Shown here one piece after another: positions 1 to 8,738 of a stretch of 64,000 nucleotides of DNA; the first letter of the stretch is position 1; every line of letters starts with the position of its first letter. Made by a program: the position numbers and the translations under genes. The stretch lies in assembly GCF_003025595.1 (NCBI RefSeq), contig NZ_PYMI01000012.1, positions 1 to 64,000 on the forward strand, read 5' to 3'. Source of the stretch: Photobacterium ganghwense (GTDB taxonomy: Bacteria; Pseudomonadota; Gammaproteobacteria; Enterobacterales; Vibrionaceae). Below the pieces are notes generated by a model that saw only the letters and a list, made by a program, of their open reading frames with translations, searched no databases and was not told the DNA's origin.

Positions 1-156
1 AACCGAAGTCATTTTGAATTGGTCACTCAGTTCATCGATAAATCTTTTTGACTATCAGTTCACGAGTGCCCACACAGATTGCATGGTCAAATTGTTAAAG
101 AACTTTTCTTTCACGTCGCTGGCTTATTTCGCCGTAGTCCGTGTCAGTGAGGCGGG
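1..156 (-). promoter_or_regulatory. rRNA operon leader with boxA antiterminator
   Basis: Read on the minus strand, this stretch has a boxA-like GTTCTTTAACAA (plus positions 92-103) followed by the text that precedes 16S rRNA in Vibrionaceae (CAATCTGTGTGGGCACTCGTGA, then AACTGAGTGACCAATT). It lies directly downstream of a strong promoter. I infer that a 16S-23S-5S operon begins just beyond the left edge and is transcribed leftwards. No mature rRNA sequence is inside the window. Confidence 0.85.
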
Positions 157-184
157 ATTATAGAGACTTCCGCCACGCTGACAA
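157..184 (-). promoter_or_regulatory. rRNA P1-type promoter
   Basis: On the minus strand a -35 TTGTCA (179-184) and a perfect -10 TATAAT (157-162) are separated by 16 bp. A GC-rich discriminator (CCCGCCTCA) follows and an A/T-rich UP-like tract precedes the -35. A 16-bp spacer and GC discriminator are hallmarks of growth-rate and ppGpp controlled rRNA promoters. It feeds the boxA leader. Confidence 0.85.
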
Positions 185-255
185 CCCCTAAAAACAGAAA
201 AACTCAGAAAGCCAGCTCGTTCGATTAAAAATCAATCTACTTCAGGGCTTTTCGT

Positions 256-292
256 ATAAAAAAAGGAAGACACCACATTGGGTACCTTCCTT
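256..292 (-). terminator. Rho-independent terminator of the ABC transporter operon
   Basis: A 12-bp stem (281-292 with 263-274, two G-U pairs in the RNA), a 6-nt loop and a run of seven or eight Ts on the minus strand lie 20 bp after the stop codon of the last transporter gene. It insulates that operon from the rRNA promoter about 70 bp further on. Confidence 0.85.
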
Positions 293-311
293 TGTACCGT
301 TAGAAACAGCT

Positions 312-2135
312 TTATCTGGGCTTATATTGGTTATCCATGATAGTCACAGGTTCAAAGGCCTGTCCCTTTTTCATCGCCTTCTGTGTTTCTTTCTTCACAT
401 CAGCATCTATCCAGTACAGACCAAGATCGTATAACCCACTTATCGTCATGAGTTGCTCCATTTTCTTTTGCATCGGCTGGTCAGGGTATTTAATCCAGCG
501 CCAGTACCCTTCCCGGGTATATGGTGCCATCACTCCTGGTACTATCACGTTTGCGTCATGGACTACCTGCTGAATCTCGCGCGACAAGGATTCTTTATCT
601 TTGGTTGAAAAAACACTGCGGTATTTCATGATCAACTCATCGAGTTGCGGGGTACTGTAATTGGTAAAATTGTTGTTCTGCGGCTTATTCGCATTTTCAC
701 TATGGAAGTATTCCCAGTATTGTGGACGAGGTGCCGAGCCCATACTGTGGTAGGAGATTTCGTGCTTTTTCTCCAGGACATATTTGAACGCCGATGAGCC
801 GTCGACCAGATTCAATGTCAGTTCAAGGCCCGCTGCTTTAGCCTGTTCTTTCAGATAAGCCAGTTGTGGCGTCATGACCTGATTACTGTAGGTGACGGCA
901 AAACTCAGGCGCTGGCCCCTCGCATTCACCCGAATACCATCGGCTCCCACACGATCAAACCCCGCTTGTGTAAATGACGAGATTGCAGCCTGTGGATCAT
1001 AAGGTAACGGTTTGAGGCTCTCATTAGTAAACGCTCCCAGACCGACTCCCAGCCCCTGAGGCTTACGACTAAAATCGCCTCGGAATACATTTTGGTTCAG
1101 GCCATCAATATCTAAAGCCAACGCAATCCCTTTTCGTACATTCCGATCACCCAGTTGAGGCTTGGCGGTATTCAGCCAAAAGCTACCCGCTCCGATTTCA
1201 GTCTGGTTATATCCCCAGAACTTATGAATGTACCCCTTTTGGAAAGGCGCTGAATTAGTTTTGTCATACCATAATTCCGGCCGCCCCAAAGCAAAGGCAT
1301 CCAAATCGCCCTTTTCGAAGTGCTTAAAGGCAATATCCTGATCGCGAATTACACGAATCCGAATTTTCTCCGGGTTATAGCGATGCTGATAATAGCGATT
1401 GCTATACCCCCACCACTCTTTCCCGGCATGTTCCATGGTGATGGATTTGCCTTTCTTGATGTCACCGACATGATAGGCCCCGAGTGTCGGCTCAGGCTTG
1501 AAGTTATAAAGGCGGACGAAGTTATCATCAACGCCGTCCTGGTTTGCATCTTGATTTGGCTTATAGAAGTGTTCAGGCCGCGGCTTCAGACGATGACTGA
1601 AATAGAGTAAGTCTTCCTTATCCATTTCTTTGCCAAAAACAATTTCAATCGTATGGGCATCCAGAGCATTAATCTGATCAAACATTTCGGTATAAAAGAT
1701 GTTATACCATGGGTCAAAAATGTCTTTGGAACGATAAAACTTCAGCATGTAGCTAAAATCTGTTGCTTTCAGCGGTACGCCGTCTGACCATTTTGCTGCC
1801 GGATTCAGCTTCATATAAATGGTTTTATTGTCGTTACCAAAAGCCCAGTGCGTGGCAATGTCTGGAATCCAGGCCAAGCTGTCCGGGTGACGTTGCAGTA
1901 ATTGCGGCTGACCGTCTAACAGCCAGGTGCGAAAACGACCATTTCCATCCGGTCCAACGGTTCTGAATGTTTGCGGAAAACTGTCGATTGAAGTACGAAA
2001 TGTACCGCCAAATTTGGCATCAGGGGAAGCAAACAAGGGTTCATGATTATTGGTTTGCCAGCTCACATCCGGTGGCAACGCGGCATCAGAAACCATCGGT
2101 ATTAAAGACAGTGCCAACGTGATTACTTTCTTCAT
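312..2135 (-). CDS. Periplasmic peptide-type substrate-binding protein (YejA-like, second paralog)
   Basis: A 607-aa extracellular solute-binding protein of family 5, the class that delivers peptides or peptide-like compounds to ABC importers. It has a signal peptide (residues 1-19), the WSDGVPLKATDF and RDRNVRKGIALALDID-type motifs of the family, and an overall resemblance to E. coli YejA (about 604 aa). It is clearly paralogous to the binding protein at 3974-5809. A DxNxDGxxD loop (residues 196-204) suggests bound calcium. A terminator-like hairpin separates it from the ATPase gene upstream, so its expression may differ from the rest of the operon. The natural ligand cannot be read from sequence. 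Confidence 0.88.
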   Translation of the reverse strand: MKKVITLALSLIPMVSDAALPPDVSWQTNNHEPLFASPDAKFGGTFRTSIDSFPQTFRTVGPDGNGRFRTWLLDGQPQLLQRHPDSLAWIPDIATHWAFGNDNKTIYMKLNPAAKWSDGVPLKATDFSYMLKFYRSKDIFDPWYNIFYTEMFDQINALDAHTIEIVFGKEMDKEDLLYFSHRLKPRPEHFYKPNQDANQDGVDDNFVRLYNFKPEPTLGAYHVGDIKKGKSITMEHAGKEWWGYSNRYYQHRYNPEKIRIRVIRDQDIAFKHFEKGDLDAFALGRPELWYDKTNSAPFQKGYIHKFWGYNQTEIGAGSFWLNTAKPQLGDRNVRKGIALALDIDGLNQNVFRGDFSRKPQGLGVGLGAFTNESLKPLPYDPQAAISSFTQAGFDRVGADGIRVNARGQRLSFAVTYSNQVMTPQLAYLKEQAKAAGLELTLNLVDGSSAFKYVLEKKHEISYHSMGSAPRPQYWEYFHSENANKPQNNNFTNYSTPQLDELIMKYRSVFSTKDKESLSREIQQVVHDANVIVPGVMAPYTREGYWRWIKYPDQPMQKKMEQLMTISGLYDLGLYWIDADVKKETQKAMKKGQAFEPVTIMDNQYKPR

Positions 2136-2191
2136 TTTTCGTCCTTGATAATCGTTTACCTGATCTACGTTCCATTAAGTATGGGCGAGCC

Positions 2192-2225
2192 AAAAACAAA
2201 GAAGCACTGCGAGGCAGTGCTTCTT
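2192..2225 (-). terminator. Intra-operon terminator / attenuator
   Basis: On the minus strand the 12-bp perfect stem AAGAAGCACTGC / GCAGTGCTTCTT with a 3-nt loop is followed by TGTTTTTGG. It begins within 5 bp of the second ATPase's stop codon and lies 56 bp before the start of the downstream binding protein, so it should reduce read-through into that gene. Confidence 0.75.
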
Positions 2226-2229
2226 GTGG

Positions 2230-3066
2230 TTAAGCTACTTGAGTCTTCTTTTCGGCTGGTCGCTTCTTCTTTCGATCCCTCGGGTGAGTGATCGGTATCG
2301 CGGAAAGCAGCGTCTTGGTGTAATCAGCCTGCGGATTGGCGTAAATGTCCTTCGATTCCCCCATCTCCACAATTTTGCCGAAATACATCACTGCCACCCG
2401 GTCAGAGATATGTTTAACAACCGACAGGTCATGGGAAATAAAGATAATCGCCAGATTCATTTCTTTCTGCAATTGCAACAGCAAATTGAGGATTTGAGCC
2501 TGTACCGACACGTCCAGAGCTGAAACAGACTCATCACAGATCAATAGCTTAGGTTTCAGCGCGATTGCCCGCGCAATACCAATACGCTGACGCTGGCCAC
2601 CGGAGAACTCATGGGGGTAACGGTTCACCGCGTTTTCCGGCAAGCCGACTTTGACCAGTAGTTCTTTGACCCACAGCTGGCGCTCTGCCGGAGTTCCGAT
2701 GTTATGGATAATATAAGGCTCTTCCAGAATCATTCCGATGGTATGACGCTGATTCAGCGACTCCATTGGATCCTGAAAAACAATCTGCAGATCTTTTCGC
2801 AGTGGCCGCATTTCTTTGGTGGAGAGTCGGGTAATGTCCTGTCCCTCAAAGATAATTTTCCCGTCTGTCGGTTCGTACAGTTTAAGAATAGTACGCCCCA
2901 GGGTACTTTTGCCGCAGCCTGATTCACCCACCAGCCCCAGGGTCTCGCCTCTTGAAACGGAAAACGACACGCCGTCCACGGCTTTCACCGTGTAACCTTT
3001 TTTGAAAATGCCTTTGCCAGAGACAAAATGCTGCTTGAGGTTTTCTATCCGTAATACTTCTGTCAT
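2230..3066 (-). CDS. Peptide ABC transporter ATPase, OppF/DppF type
   Basis: A 278-aa cytoplasmic ATPase powering the importer encoded here. Walker A GESGCGKS (47-54), signature FSGGQRQ (154-160) and Walker B LLICDES (174-180) are present, with the extended C-terminus typical of oligopeptide ATPases. It is the partner of the OppD-type subunit 30 bp upstream. In E. coli YejF the two ATPase halves are fused in one protein of about 529 aa; here they are separate genes. The C-terminal lysine-rich tail (KKKRPAEKKTQ) is not a known domain. Family is certain; substrate is inferred from the neighbours. Confidence 0.93.
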   Translation of the reverse strand: MTEVLRIENLKQHFVSGKGIFKKGYTVKAVDGVSFSVSRGETLGLVGESGCGKSTLGRTILKLYEPTDGKIIFEGQDITRLSTKEMRPLRKDLQIVFQDPMESLNQRHTIGMILEEPYIIHNIGTPAERQLWVKELLVKVGLPENAVNRYPHEFSGGQRQRIGIARAIALKPKLLICDESVSALDVSVQAQILNLLLQLQKEMNLAIIFISHDLSVVKHISDRVAVMYFGKIVEMGESKDIYANPQADYTKTLLSAIPITHPRDRKKKRPAEKKTQVA

Positions 3067-3095
3067 AGCGTCCTCTTTCTCGACCTCAGCGATGA

Positions 3096-3962
3096 TTACC
3101 CTTTGAACTCAGGGAATAAGGTGACATCAATCGGCTTAATTTCGATAGGCTGCTTAGGTTCATTGTCCAAGCTTGGCATCAGCCCCATCAAACGTTCGGT
3201 ATAAGGGTGTTGCGGATTATCAAACAGATCAAACACATCTGCATGCTCCACCACTTTACCGCCATACATCACCGCAACATCGTCACAAATTTCCGCAACG
3301 ACCCCCAAATCATGGGTGATAAAAATCATCGACATCCCGGTTTCTTCCTGGAGCTCATTCATCAATTCCAGAATGGATGCCTGAACAGTCACATCGAGCG
3401 CTGTGGTCGGTTCATCACAAATAAGTATGTCAGGTTTACAAGCCAGTGCCATCGCAATCATGACGCGCTGCCGCATACCGCCGGATAAATTGTGCGGGTA
3501 CTCTTTCAGTCGCTTGTCCGGCATCGGGATTTTGACTTTCTTGAGCATCTCCAGCGAATAGGCCGTGCGAGCCTGTTTGTCTAAATCCGGGCGATGCAGC
3601 TCCAGTACTTCATTTAGCTGACGACCGACAGTATGCACCGGATTCAGGGCTGTCATCGGATCCTGAAAAATCATTGAGATCCGATCGCCACGCATCGCGT
3701 ACATTTCTTCCGGCGGAAGCGTTACCAGATCCGTACCGCGGTACAGGATCTGTCCCTTCGTTACTCGGCCATAGGGCTTTGGCAACAGCCCCATGATCGA
3801 CATGGAGGTCACACTCTTACCACAACCGGATTCCCCCACCAGCCCCAGCGTCCGCCCTTTTCGCACATCAAAACTGACACCATGAAGGATCTTCACTACA
3901 CCGTCATCGGTAGCGAACTCCGTTTCCAGATCGCGAACACTCAGAATTACATCATCTTGCAT
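3096..3962 (-). CDS. Peptide ABC transporter ATPase, OppD/DppD type
   Basis: A 288-aa ATPase subunit of the importer. Walker A GESGCGKS is at 43-50, signature LSGGMRQ at 159-165, Walker B ILICDEP at 179-185 and the switch histidine near 217. The C-terminal HPYTERLMGLMPSL segment matches the oligopeptide-transporter ATPase C-terminal region. It starts 11 bp after the first binding-protein gene, so the two are probably translated from one message. Together with the OppF-type subunit it would form the heterodimeric motor under the YejB/YejE-type permeases. Confidence 0.93.
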   Translation of the reverse strand: MQDDVILSVRDLETEFATDDGVVKILHGVSFDVRKGRTLGLVGESGCGKSVTSMSIMGLLPKPYGRVTKGQILYRGTDLVTLPPEEMYAMRGDRISMIFQDPMTALNPVHTVGRQLNEVLELHRPDLDKQARTAYSLEMLKKVKIPMPDKRLKEYPHNLSGGMRQRVMIAMALACKPDILICDEPTTALDVTVQASILELMNELQEETGMSMIFITHDLGVVAEICDDVAVMYGGKVVEHADVFDLFDNPQHPYTERLMGLMPSLDNEPKQPIEIKPIDVTLFPEFKG

Positions 3963-3973
3963 ATCAACCGACC

Positions 3974-5809
3974 TTACAGCTTGTAGGTATCATCAATCAC
4001 GGTCACCGGATCAAACGTCTGGCCTTTATCCATTGCTGCCAGGGTTTCTTTTTTGACTTTCTCGTCAATCCAGAATGTCGCCAAATCCACAACCGAGAAC
4101 ATCACTTCAGTTTGCTTGGTCATCCCCGGCATCGGGTATTTCATCCAGCGCCAGTAGGCTTCACGGGTATAAGGCACCATGTATCCCGGTACAATCAGGA
4201 ACTCATCCGAGACCTTCTTCAGAATATCGTGTGAAATGTCCTGCTTCTTCGCCACGTCAAATTCGGCCAGATACGCATTGATCAGCTTGTCCATTTCCGG
4301 TGACTGGTAGTTTGTATGGTTATTGGTTTGTGGCTTGGCGTTGTCAGAGTGGAGGTATTCCCAATATGCCGGAATTTCACCGCCTCCCATGGTCAGGAAT
4401 GCCAGCTGATGTTTTTTCTCCAGCACGTACTTGAACGCAGAAGACCCATCAACCAGGTTCAGCGTAAACTCCAGACCAGCCTGCTTGGCCTGTTCTTTGA
4501 GGTACGCGATACGCGGGGTATTCGGCTGGTAACCGTAAGTAATACCAAAACTCAGGCGCTCACCTTTGCTGTTCATCCGGATGCCGTCAGGGCCAATCTG
4601 GGTAAAGCCAGCCTGTTCAAAGTATTTCGCTGCCAGCTCAGGATCAAACTTAGGCGCTTTCACGTCAGGCAAATCATAGCCACCGTGCCCGCTTCCCAAA
4701 CCGTGTGGTTTACGGACATAATCGCCGCGCAACACATTGGAAATCATGCCATCAAAGTCAGTCGCATACGTGATCCCGGCTCGAACATTCCGGTCATTCA
4801 GCAACGGCTGCGCAGTGTTCATCCACAGGCCGCCCGCGCCTTGCACCACCTGGTTATAGCCCCAGAACTTATCGATATAACCATCTTTATAAGGCTGTGT
4901 ATTGGTCTTGTCATGCCACAGGTTCGGCAAGATAACGCCAAATACGTCCAGGTTGCCCTTTTCGAAATGCTTCATCGCGATATCACTGTCGCGAATCACG
5001 GTAATACGCACTCTCTCCACATTGTAGCGGTGCTGGTAATAAGGATTGCCGTATCCCCACCAGTCCTGCCCGACATGCTTAAATGTCACGCTCTTGCCTT
5101 TCTCAACCTTGTCCATGAAGTATGGACCGGTAGTCGGCTCGCCTTTGAAATTGTAACGACGGACGAAGTTGTCATCGATTCCGTCTTTGTTGTCATCTTT
5201 CTGAGGTTTAAAGAAATGCTCAGGACGAGGTTGCAGGCCATTGCTTGGCAGGTTGATTTGCACCATCAGCTCATCATGCGATTTTTTCACGGCAGATTTT
5301 ATCGCAATGGTGTACTCATCAAACTTCACCACATCTTCGATTTTCTCTGTGAAAAAGTCGTTGTACCACGGGTCGATAATGTCTTTCGAACGGTAGTATT
5401 TCAGCATGAACAGGTAATCATCCGCGGTTACCTTCTCACCGTCAGACCACTTGGCTTTTGGGTTCAGCTTGAAATAGACGGTCTGGTTGTCCTCATCAAA
5501 CGCCCAGGACTCAGCCAGCTGAGGAATCCATTTACCGGTATTGGGATGGCGGGCGGCCAGTTTCGGTACCCCATCCATAAAATAATGGCGCAGGCCTGAG
5601 TTAGCATCCGGCCCCACGCTACGCAGAGTCTGCGGGAAGCTGGCCATGTAAGTACGCAACGTGCCGCCAAACTTCGCTTCTGGAGAAGCAAACAGCGGCT
5701 CGTTCATGTTCGAGATCCATTCCAGGTCGGCCGGCAAATCAGCGGCATAGGCTGAGTGTGTCAGCGCGGCCATGACCGCTAAGGCCGGAAAAGTGAACTT
5801 CATATTCAT
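3974..5809 (-). CDS. Periplasmic peptide-type substrate-binding protein (YejA-like, first paralog)
   Basis: A 611-aa family 5 solute-binding protein with a signal peptide (residues 1-22, cleavage after AYA). It follows the two permease genes and precedes both ATPase genes, so it is the likely primary receptor of the importer. It resembles E. coli YejA in length and in motifs such as KWSDGEKVTADD (about 120-131). A DxNxDGxxD loop (205-213), shared with the second paralog at 312-2135, resembles a calcium-binding dockerin/EF-hand loop. E. coli Yej takes up microcin C and peptides; the ligand here is not known. Confidence 0.9.
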   Translation of the reverse strand: MNMKFTFPALAVMAALTHSAYAADLPADLEWISNMNEPLFASPEAKFGGTLRTYMASFPQTLRSVGPDANSGLRHYFMDGVPKLAARHPNTGKWIPQLAESWAFDEDNQTVYFKLNPKAKWSDGEKVTADDYLFMLKYYRSKDIIDPWYNDFFTEKIEDVVKFDEYTIAIKSAVKKSHDELMVQINLPSNGLQPRPEHFFKPQKDDNKDGIDDNFVRRYNFKGEPTTGPYFMDKVEKGKSVTFKHVGQDWWGYGNPYYQHRYNVERVRITVIRDSDIAMKHFEKGNLDVFGVILPNLWHDKTNTQPYKDGYIDKFWGYNQVVQGAGGLWMNTAQPLLNDRNVRAGITYATDFDGMISNVLRGDYVRKPHGLGSGHGGYDLPDVKAPKFDPELAAKYFEQAGFTQIGPDGIRMNSKGERLSFGITYGYQPNTPRIAYLKEQAKQAGLEFTLNLVDGSSAFKYVLEKKHQLAFLTMGGGEIPAYWEYLHSDNAKPQTNNHTNYQSPEMDKLINAYLAEFDVAKKQDISHDILKKVSDEFLIVPGYMVPYTREAYWRWMKYPMPGMTKQTEVMFSVVDLATFWIDEKVKKETLAAMDKGQTFDPVTVIDDTYKL

Positions 5810-5847
5810 TGTTTTAATATCCTTATTCCAACAATTGCGGCAGACAA

Positions 5848-6903
5848 TCAGACATACCGTGTGAATTTTTTCGGGTCAAACGCGGCCCGAATCGCTTCAC
5901 CTATAAAGGTGACCATGACCAGTACCAGGACAATGGAGCTAACCACCGAGGTGACAATCCATGGCGAATCAAGATTAGCTTTGCCCTGCTGCAGCAACTC
6001 ACCCCAGCTCGGCGTCGGCGGCATCAGCCCCAACCCTAGGTAATCCAGCGCCGTCAGGGCAGTAATATTCATCGCAATCGTGAACGGTGCCAGTGTCACA
6101 ATCATAACCATAGTATTAGGCAAAATATGATTAAACAGGATCCGCGGGGTGGAAGCGCCCAGCGCTTTGGCCGCCATCACGTATTCACGGGCCGATTCCT
6201 TGTAGGTCATGGTTCGCATATACCAGGTGATCGAGAGCCAGCCGAACAGCACGTTAATCGCGACAAACAGCATGAAGGTTGGTTGAGTAATCGAGACCAG
6301 AATCATGATCACGTACAAGAAAGGCACCATTGACCACACTTCAATCAGGCGCTGAACGAACAGGTCGAACTTACCGCCGAAGAACCCCATCGCACAGCCC
6401 ACCGCGGTTCCTATCGCATAAGAGATCACCATAGTCATCAGGGCAAAACCCATCGCGGTACGAAAGCCGTATACCAAACGCGCCAGGATATCGCGGCCAA
6501 TCACATCGGTTCCCAGATAATGTTTATCAGCCGTGCTCGGCGGGTTAGGCGGATAATTACCAGAAAAATCCTGCTCGTACGGATTCCAAGGAACCAACGG
6601 CATAATAACGAAATTGTCGCCGCCTTCCTGGGCAAAGGTACTCTGCAACAGACGGTAGTCAGCTTCGCTGGAAGATGACTGACCGAATTCATGCCCCAGA
6701 CGAACATCAGAAATGACCGGGAAACTGTATTGACCGTTATATTTCACCACCAGCGCTTTGCTGTTAATAAGCAACTCAGCAAACAGTGACAAAATTAACA
6801 GCGCAGACAAAATTAAAAATGACCAGTACCCACGTTTTATTTCTTTGAAGCGTTTTATTTTTTTCAGTGTTAAAGGATTTAGATTCAACATATCAGGCTC
6901 CAA
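5848..6903 (-). CDS. ABC transporter permease, YejE type
   Basis: A 351-aa inner-membrane permease of the DppC/OppC family. It has an N-terminal membrane anchor (about 28-48), a long periplasmic segment, the LGTDVIGRDILARLVYG motif and the EAA-type loop ALGASTPRILFNHILPN, matching YejE more closely than OppC. Its start overlaps the upstream permease gene by 11 bp, showing translational coupling. It pairs with the YejB-type permease to form the channel. Confidence 0.9.
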   Translation of the reverse strand: MEPDMLNLNPLTLKKIKRFKEIKRGYWSFLILSALLILSLFAELLINSKALVVKYNGQYSFPVISDVRLGHEFGQSSSSEADYRLLQSTFAQEGGDNFVIMPLVPWNPYEQDFSGNYPPNPPSTADKHYLGTDVIGRDILARLVYGFRTAMGFALMTMVISYAIGTAVGCAMGFFGGKFDLFVQRLIEVWSMVPFLYVIMILVSITQPTFMLFVAINVLFGWLSITWYMRTMTYKESAREYVMAAKALGASTPRILFNHILPNTMVMIVTLAPFTIAMNITALTALDYLGLGLMPPTPSWGELLQQGKANLDSPWIVTSVVSSIVLVLVMVTFIGEAIRAAFDPKKFTRYV

Positions 6904-7921
6904 ACTTCACGCGCGGGTCCACGATGGCAACACAAATATCTGAAAGAATATTTCCGATAAGCAACATCACAGCATTAATTGCAACAATACCCATCACCAC
7001 GGGATAATCGCGTTCAATAATGGATTCATAACCCAGCAGACCAATACCATCGATATTGAAAATAACTTCAATAAGGAAAGAGCCGGTCATGAAAAATAAC
7101 AATGAATTACCAAAGTGGCTGGCAATAGGAATTAAACTGTTACGCAGAGCATGCTTACGAACGGCTTTACGGAAAGGTAACCCTTTAGCAATCGCGGTCC
7201 GGATATAATCCGATGACAAGTTCTCCATTAAATTATTTTTCATGGTCATGGTTAATGTGGCGAAGTCACCAATCAAATAACAGATCAACGGTAACACCGC
7301 ATGCCACATCACATCTTTCGCCCGCTCGAAGAAGGTTTCATAATCGTCAAACTCGTCACCGACAAAACCGCCCATCGGGAACCATTCAAGGTGATAGCTG
7401 AATAACGTGATCAGCAAAACGCCGACCACATAACCGGGCAATGCATAACCAACGAAAATTAATATTGAAGAGCCCGAATCAAACACCGAACCGTGCTTGA
7501 GGGCTTTGTAATAACCAAGTGGGATAGAGATAAAATAGCTGATAAAAAACGTCATGCCGCCGTAAAACAATGAGACCGGCAACCGTTCAGCAATCATCTC
7601 TGAGACAGGTTCGTAGTAACGGGTGGATTCGCCGAAGTCGAGCACCATCAGTCGGCTTAACCACTCGGTATAGGCTTCGACCACAGGCTTGTCCAGGCCA
7701 TAGAACGCGTTCAGCTCTGCCATCTGTTCTTCTGACAAGGCGGAGTTACCGCCAGCAGACGTCATCGCAGCACCGCCACCGTCTCCCTGAGCCTGCATAT
7801 TGGCCAGCATCCGTTCAACCGGGCCGCCAGGCACAAACCGGGTGATGGCAAAGATGAGTACCGTAATACCCAGAAACGTTGGAACAACCAACGCCATACG
7901 ACGTAAAAAATATGACAACAT
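6893..7921 (-). CDS. ABC transporter permease, YejB type
   Basis: A 342-aa inner-membrane permease of the DppB/OppB family and first gene of the minus-strand importer operon. Hallmarks are the N-terminal YFLRRMALVVPTFLGI helix, RFVPGGPVE and the DYPVVMG(I) C-terminal motif. Resemblance to E. coli YejB includes the Gly-rich insertion around residues 45-60. The start has a GGAG 11 nt upstream. The operon promoter must lie in the AT-rich gap at 7922-8738, shared with the divergent TonB-dependent receptor. Confidence 0.9.
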   Translation of the reverse strand: MLSYFLRRMALVVPTFLGITVLIFAITRFVPGGPVERMLANMQAQGDGGGAAMTSAGGNSALSEEQMAELNAFYGLDKPVVEAYTEWLSRLMVLDFGESTRYYEPVSEMIAERLPVSLFYGGMTFFISYFISIPLGYYKALKHGSVFDSGSSILIFVGYALPGYVVGVLLITLFSYHLEWFPMGGFVGDEFDDYETFFERAKDVMWHAVLPLICYLIGDFATLTMTMKNNLMENLSSDYIRTAIAKGLPFRKAVRKHALRNSLIPIASHFGNSLLFFMTGSFLIEVIFNIDGIGLLGYESIIERDYPVVMGIVAINAVMLLIGNILSDICVAIVDPRVKFGA

Positions 7922-8520
7922 GTCTCAATCAACTCCATGTCCATTCGTCAGGATGGTAAAAGCAAAAGGCCATTACTGCTGTAATTGCCACTTCGTTGTC
8001 ACCAAAAGCGAATATTCTTGTTCGTCCTGAACATTTTCACTTTATAGATGTCCTAGTTAAGACACCGATTATTTTTTGTAACATCATAATTACAGTTAAA
8101 TCTGCCTACCATCAAGCACGGTTAACGATTTTGACCCAGGATTGTCACATTTTTCAAATATGGGATATCACACAAAAAAAAATGATAAAAATCCAATTTG
8201 CACGAAAATTCAACACAATATAGCAGCCTTCTGCTCCCCTTCCCCTACCATTATTATCACCCAAATATGAATATTCAGCCCCCTCCATCAAATTCCATTT
8301 TGGAATAAAAAGAGCTCACTTTCTTTTATTAAGTGGCCGGATGAGATAAATCTGATAATACCTAATTGGCATTTTACAGCATACTTTTTCACCACCTGCA
8401 AACTTAGAATATTTAACCGGTTATTTTTAGTTCTATTGGTTTATTCATCTTATTGACCACTCAATCACAACACATATGCGCACTCACGCATTTCAAATAA
8501 AAACTGACACTAACTCAGTC

Positions 8521-8543
8521 AATTGATTTGATCCAAATCAATT
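8521..8543. promoter_or_regulatory. FNR/CRP-family palindrome (perfect FNR consensus)
   Basis: AATTGATTTG-ATC-CAAATCAATT is a perfect 10-3-10 inverted repeat. Inside it, TTGAT-CCAA-ATCAA (8528-8541) matches the FNR consensus TTGAT-N4-ATCAA exactly. This suggests oxygen-responsive control. The site is about 125 bp upstream of the predicted receptor transcription start, further than a classical activating site, so it may repress or may act on another start. Confidence 0.65.
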
Positions 8544-8624
8544 ACAAAGAATAAAAAAACAAATTCACAGCAAAGCTAGTTTTTTATTCCGTTTTAAATT
8601 TTCTAACACATAAAAGTCACTGGT

Positions 8625-8654
8625 TTGACTTCATCTTTTTGCTTCATGTATACC
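8625..8654 (+). promoter_or_regulatory. Predicted promoter of the TonB receptor operon
   Basis: A -35 TTGACT (8625-8630) and a -10 TATACC (8649-8654) are separated by 18 bp, about 80 bp ahead of the receptor start codon. The leader contains GTTAACAAAAAGTTAATG, a possible regulator half-site pair. Confidence 0.5.
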
Positions 8655-8738
8655 TTCGGACTCGGACGTTAACAAAAAGTTAATGTTCGATTCGGTATTC
8701 AGCCGAATAACAGGAAGAAGAATAATGGAGCAGCAAGG

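Larger units (their letters stand above)
7922..8738. other. AT-rich divergent regulatory region
   Basis: About 0.8 kb without a convincing gene separates the ABC importer operon from the TonB receptor operon. It is clearly more AT-rich than its surroundings and contains a perfect FNR-type palindrome (8521-8543) and a promoter facing the receptor (8625-8654). A frame of 75 codons at 7996-8223 shows no ribosome site or recognisable protein. A tiny frame ATG-GAG-CAG-CAA-GGA-TGA (8725-8742) ends overlapping the receptor's start codon. Confidence 0.7.

Noticed and set aside
4316..5599. A 427-codon frame on the plus strand
   Set aside because: It lies antisense inside the first substrate-binding protein gene, has no ribosome site and no recognisable protein; it is a by-product of that gene's codon use.
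7996..8223. Possible 75-aa gene in the divergent regulatory region
   Set aside because: No Shine-Dalgarno, no recognised family, AT-rich composition; treated as non-coding.
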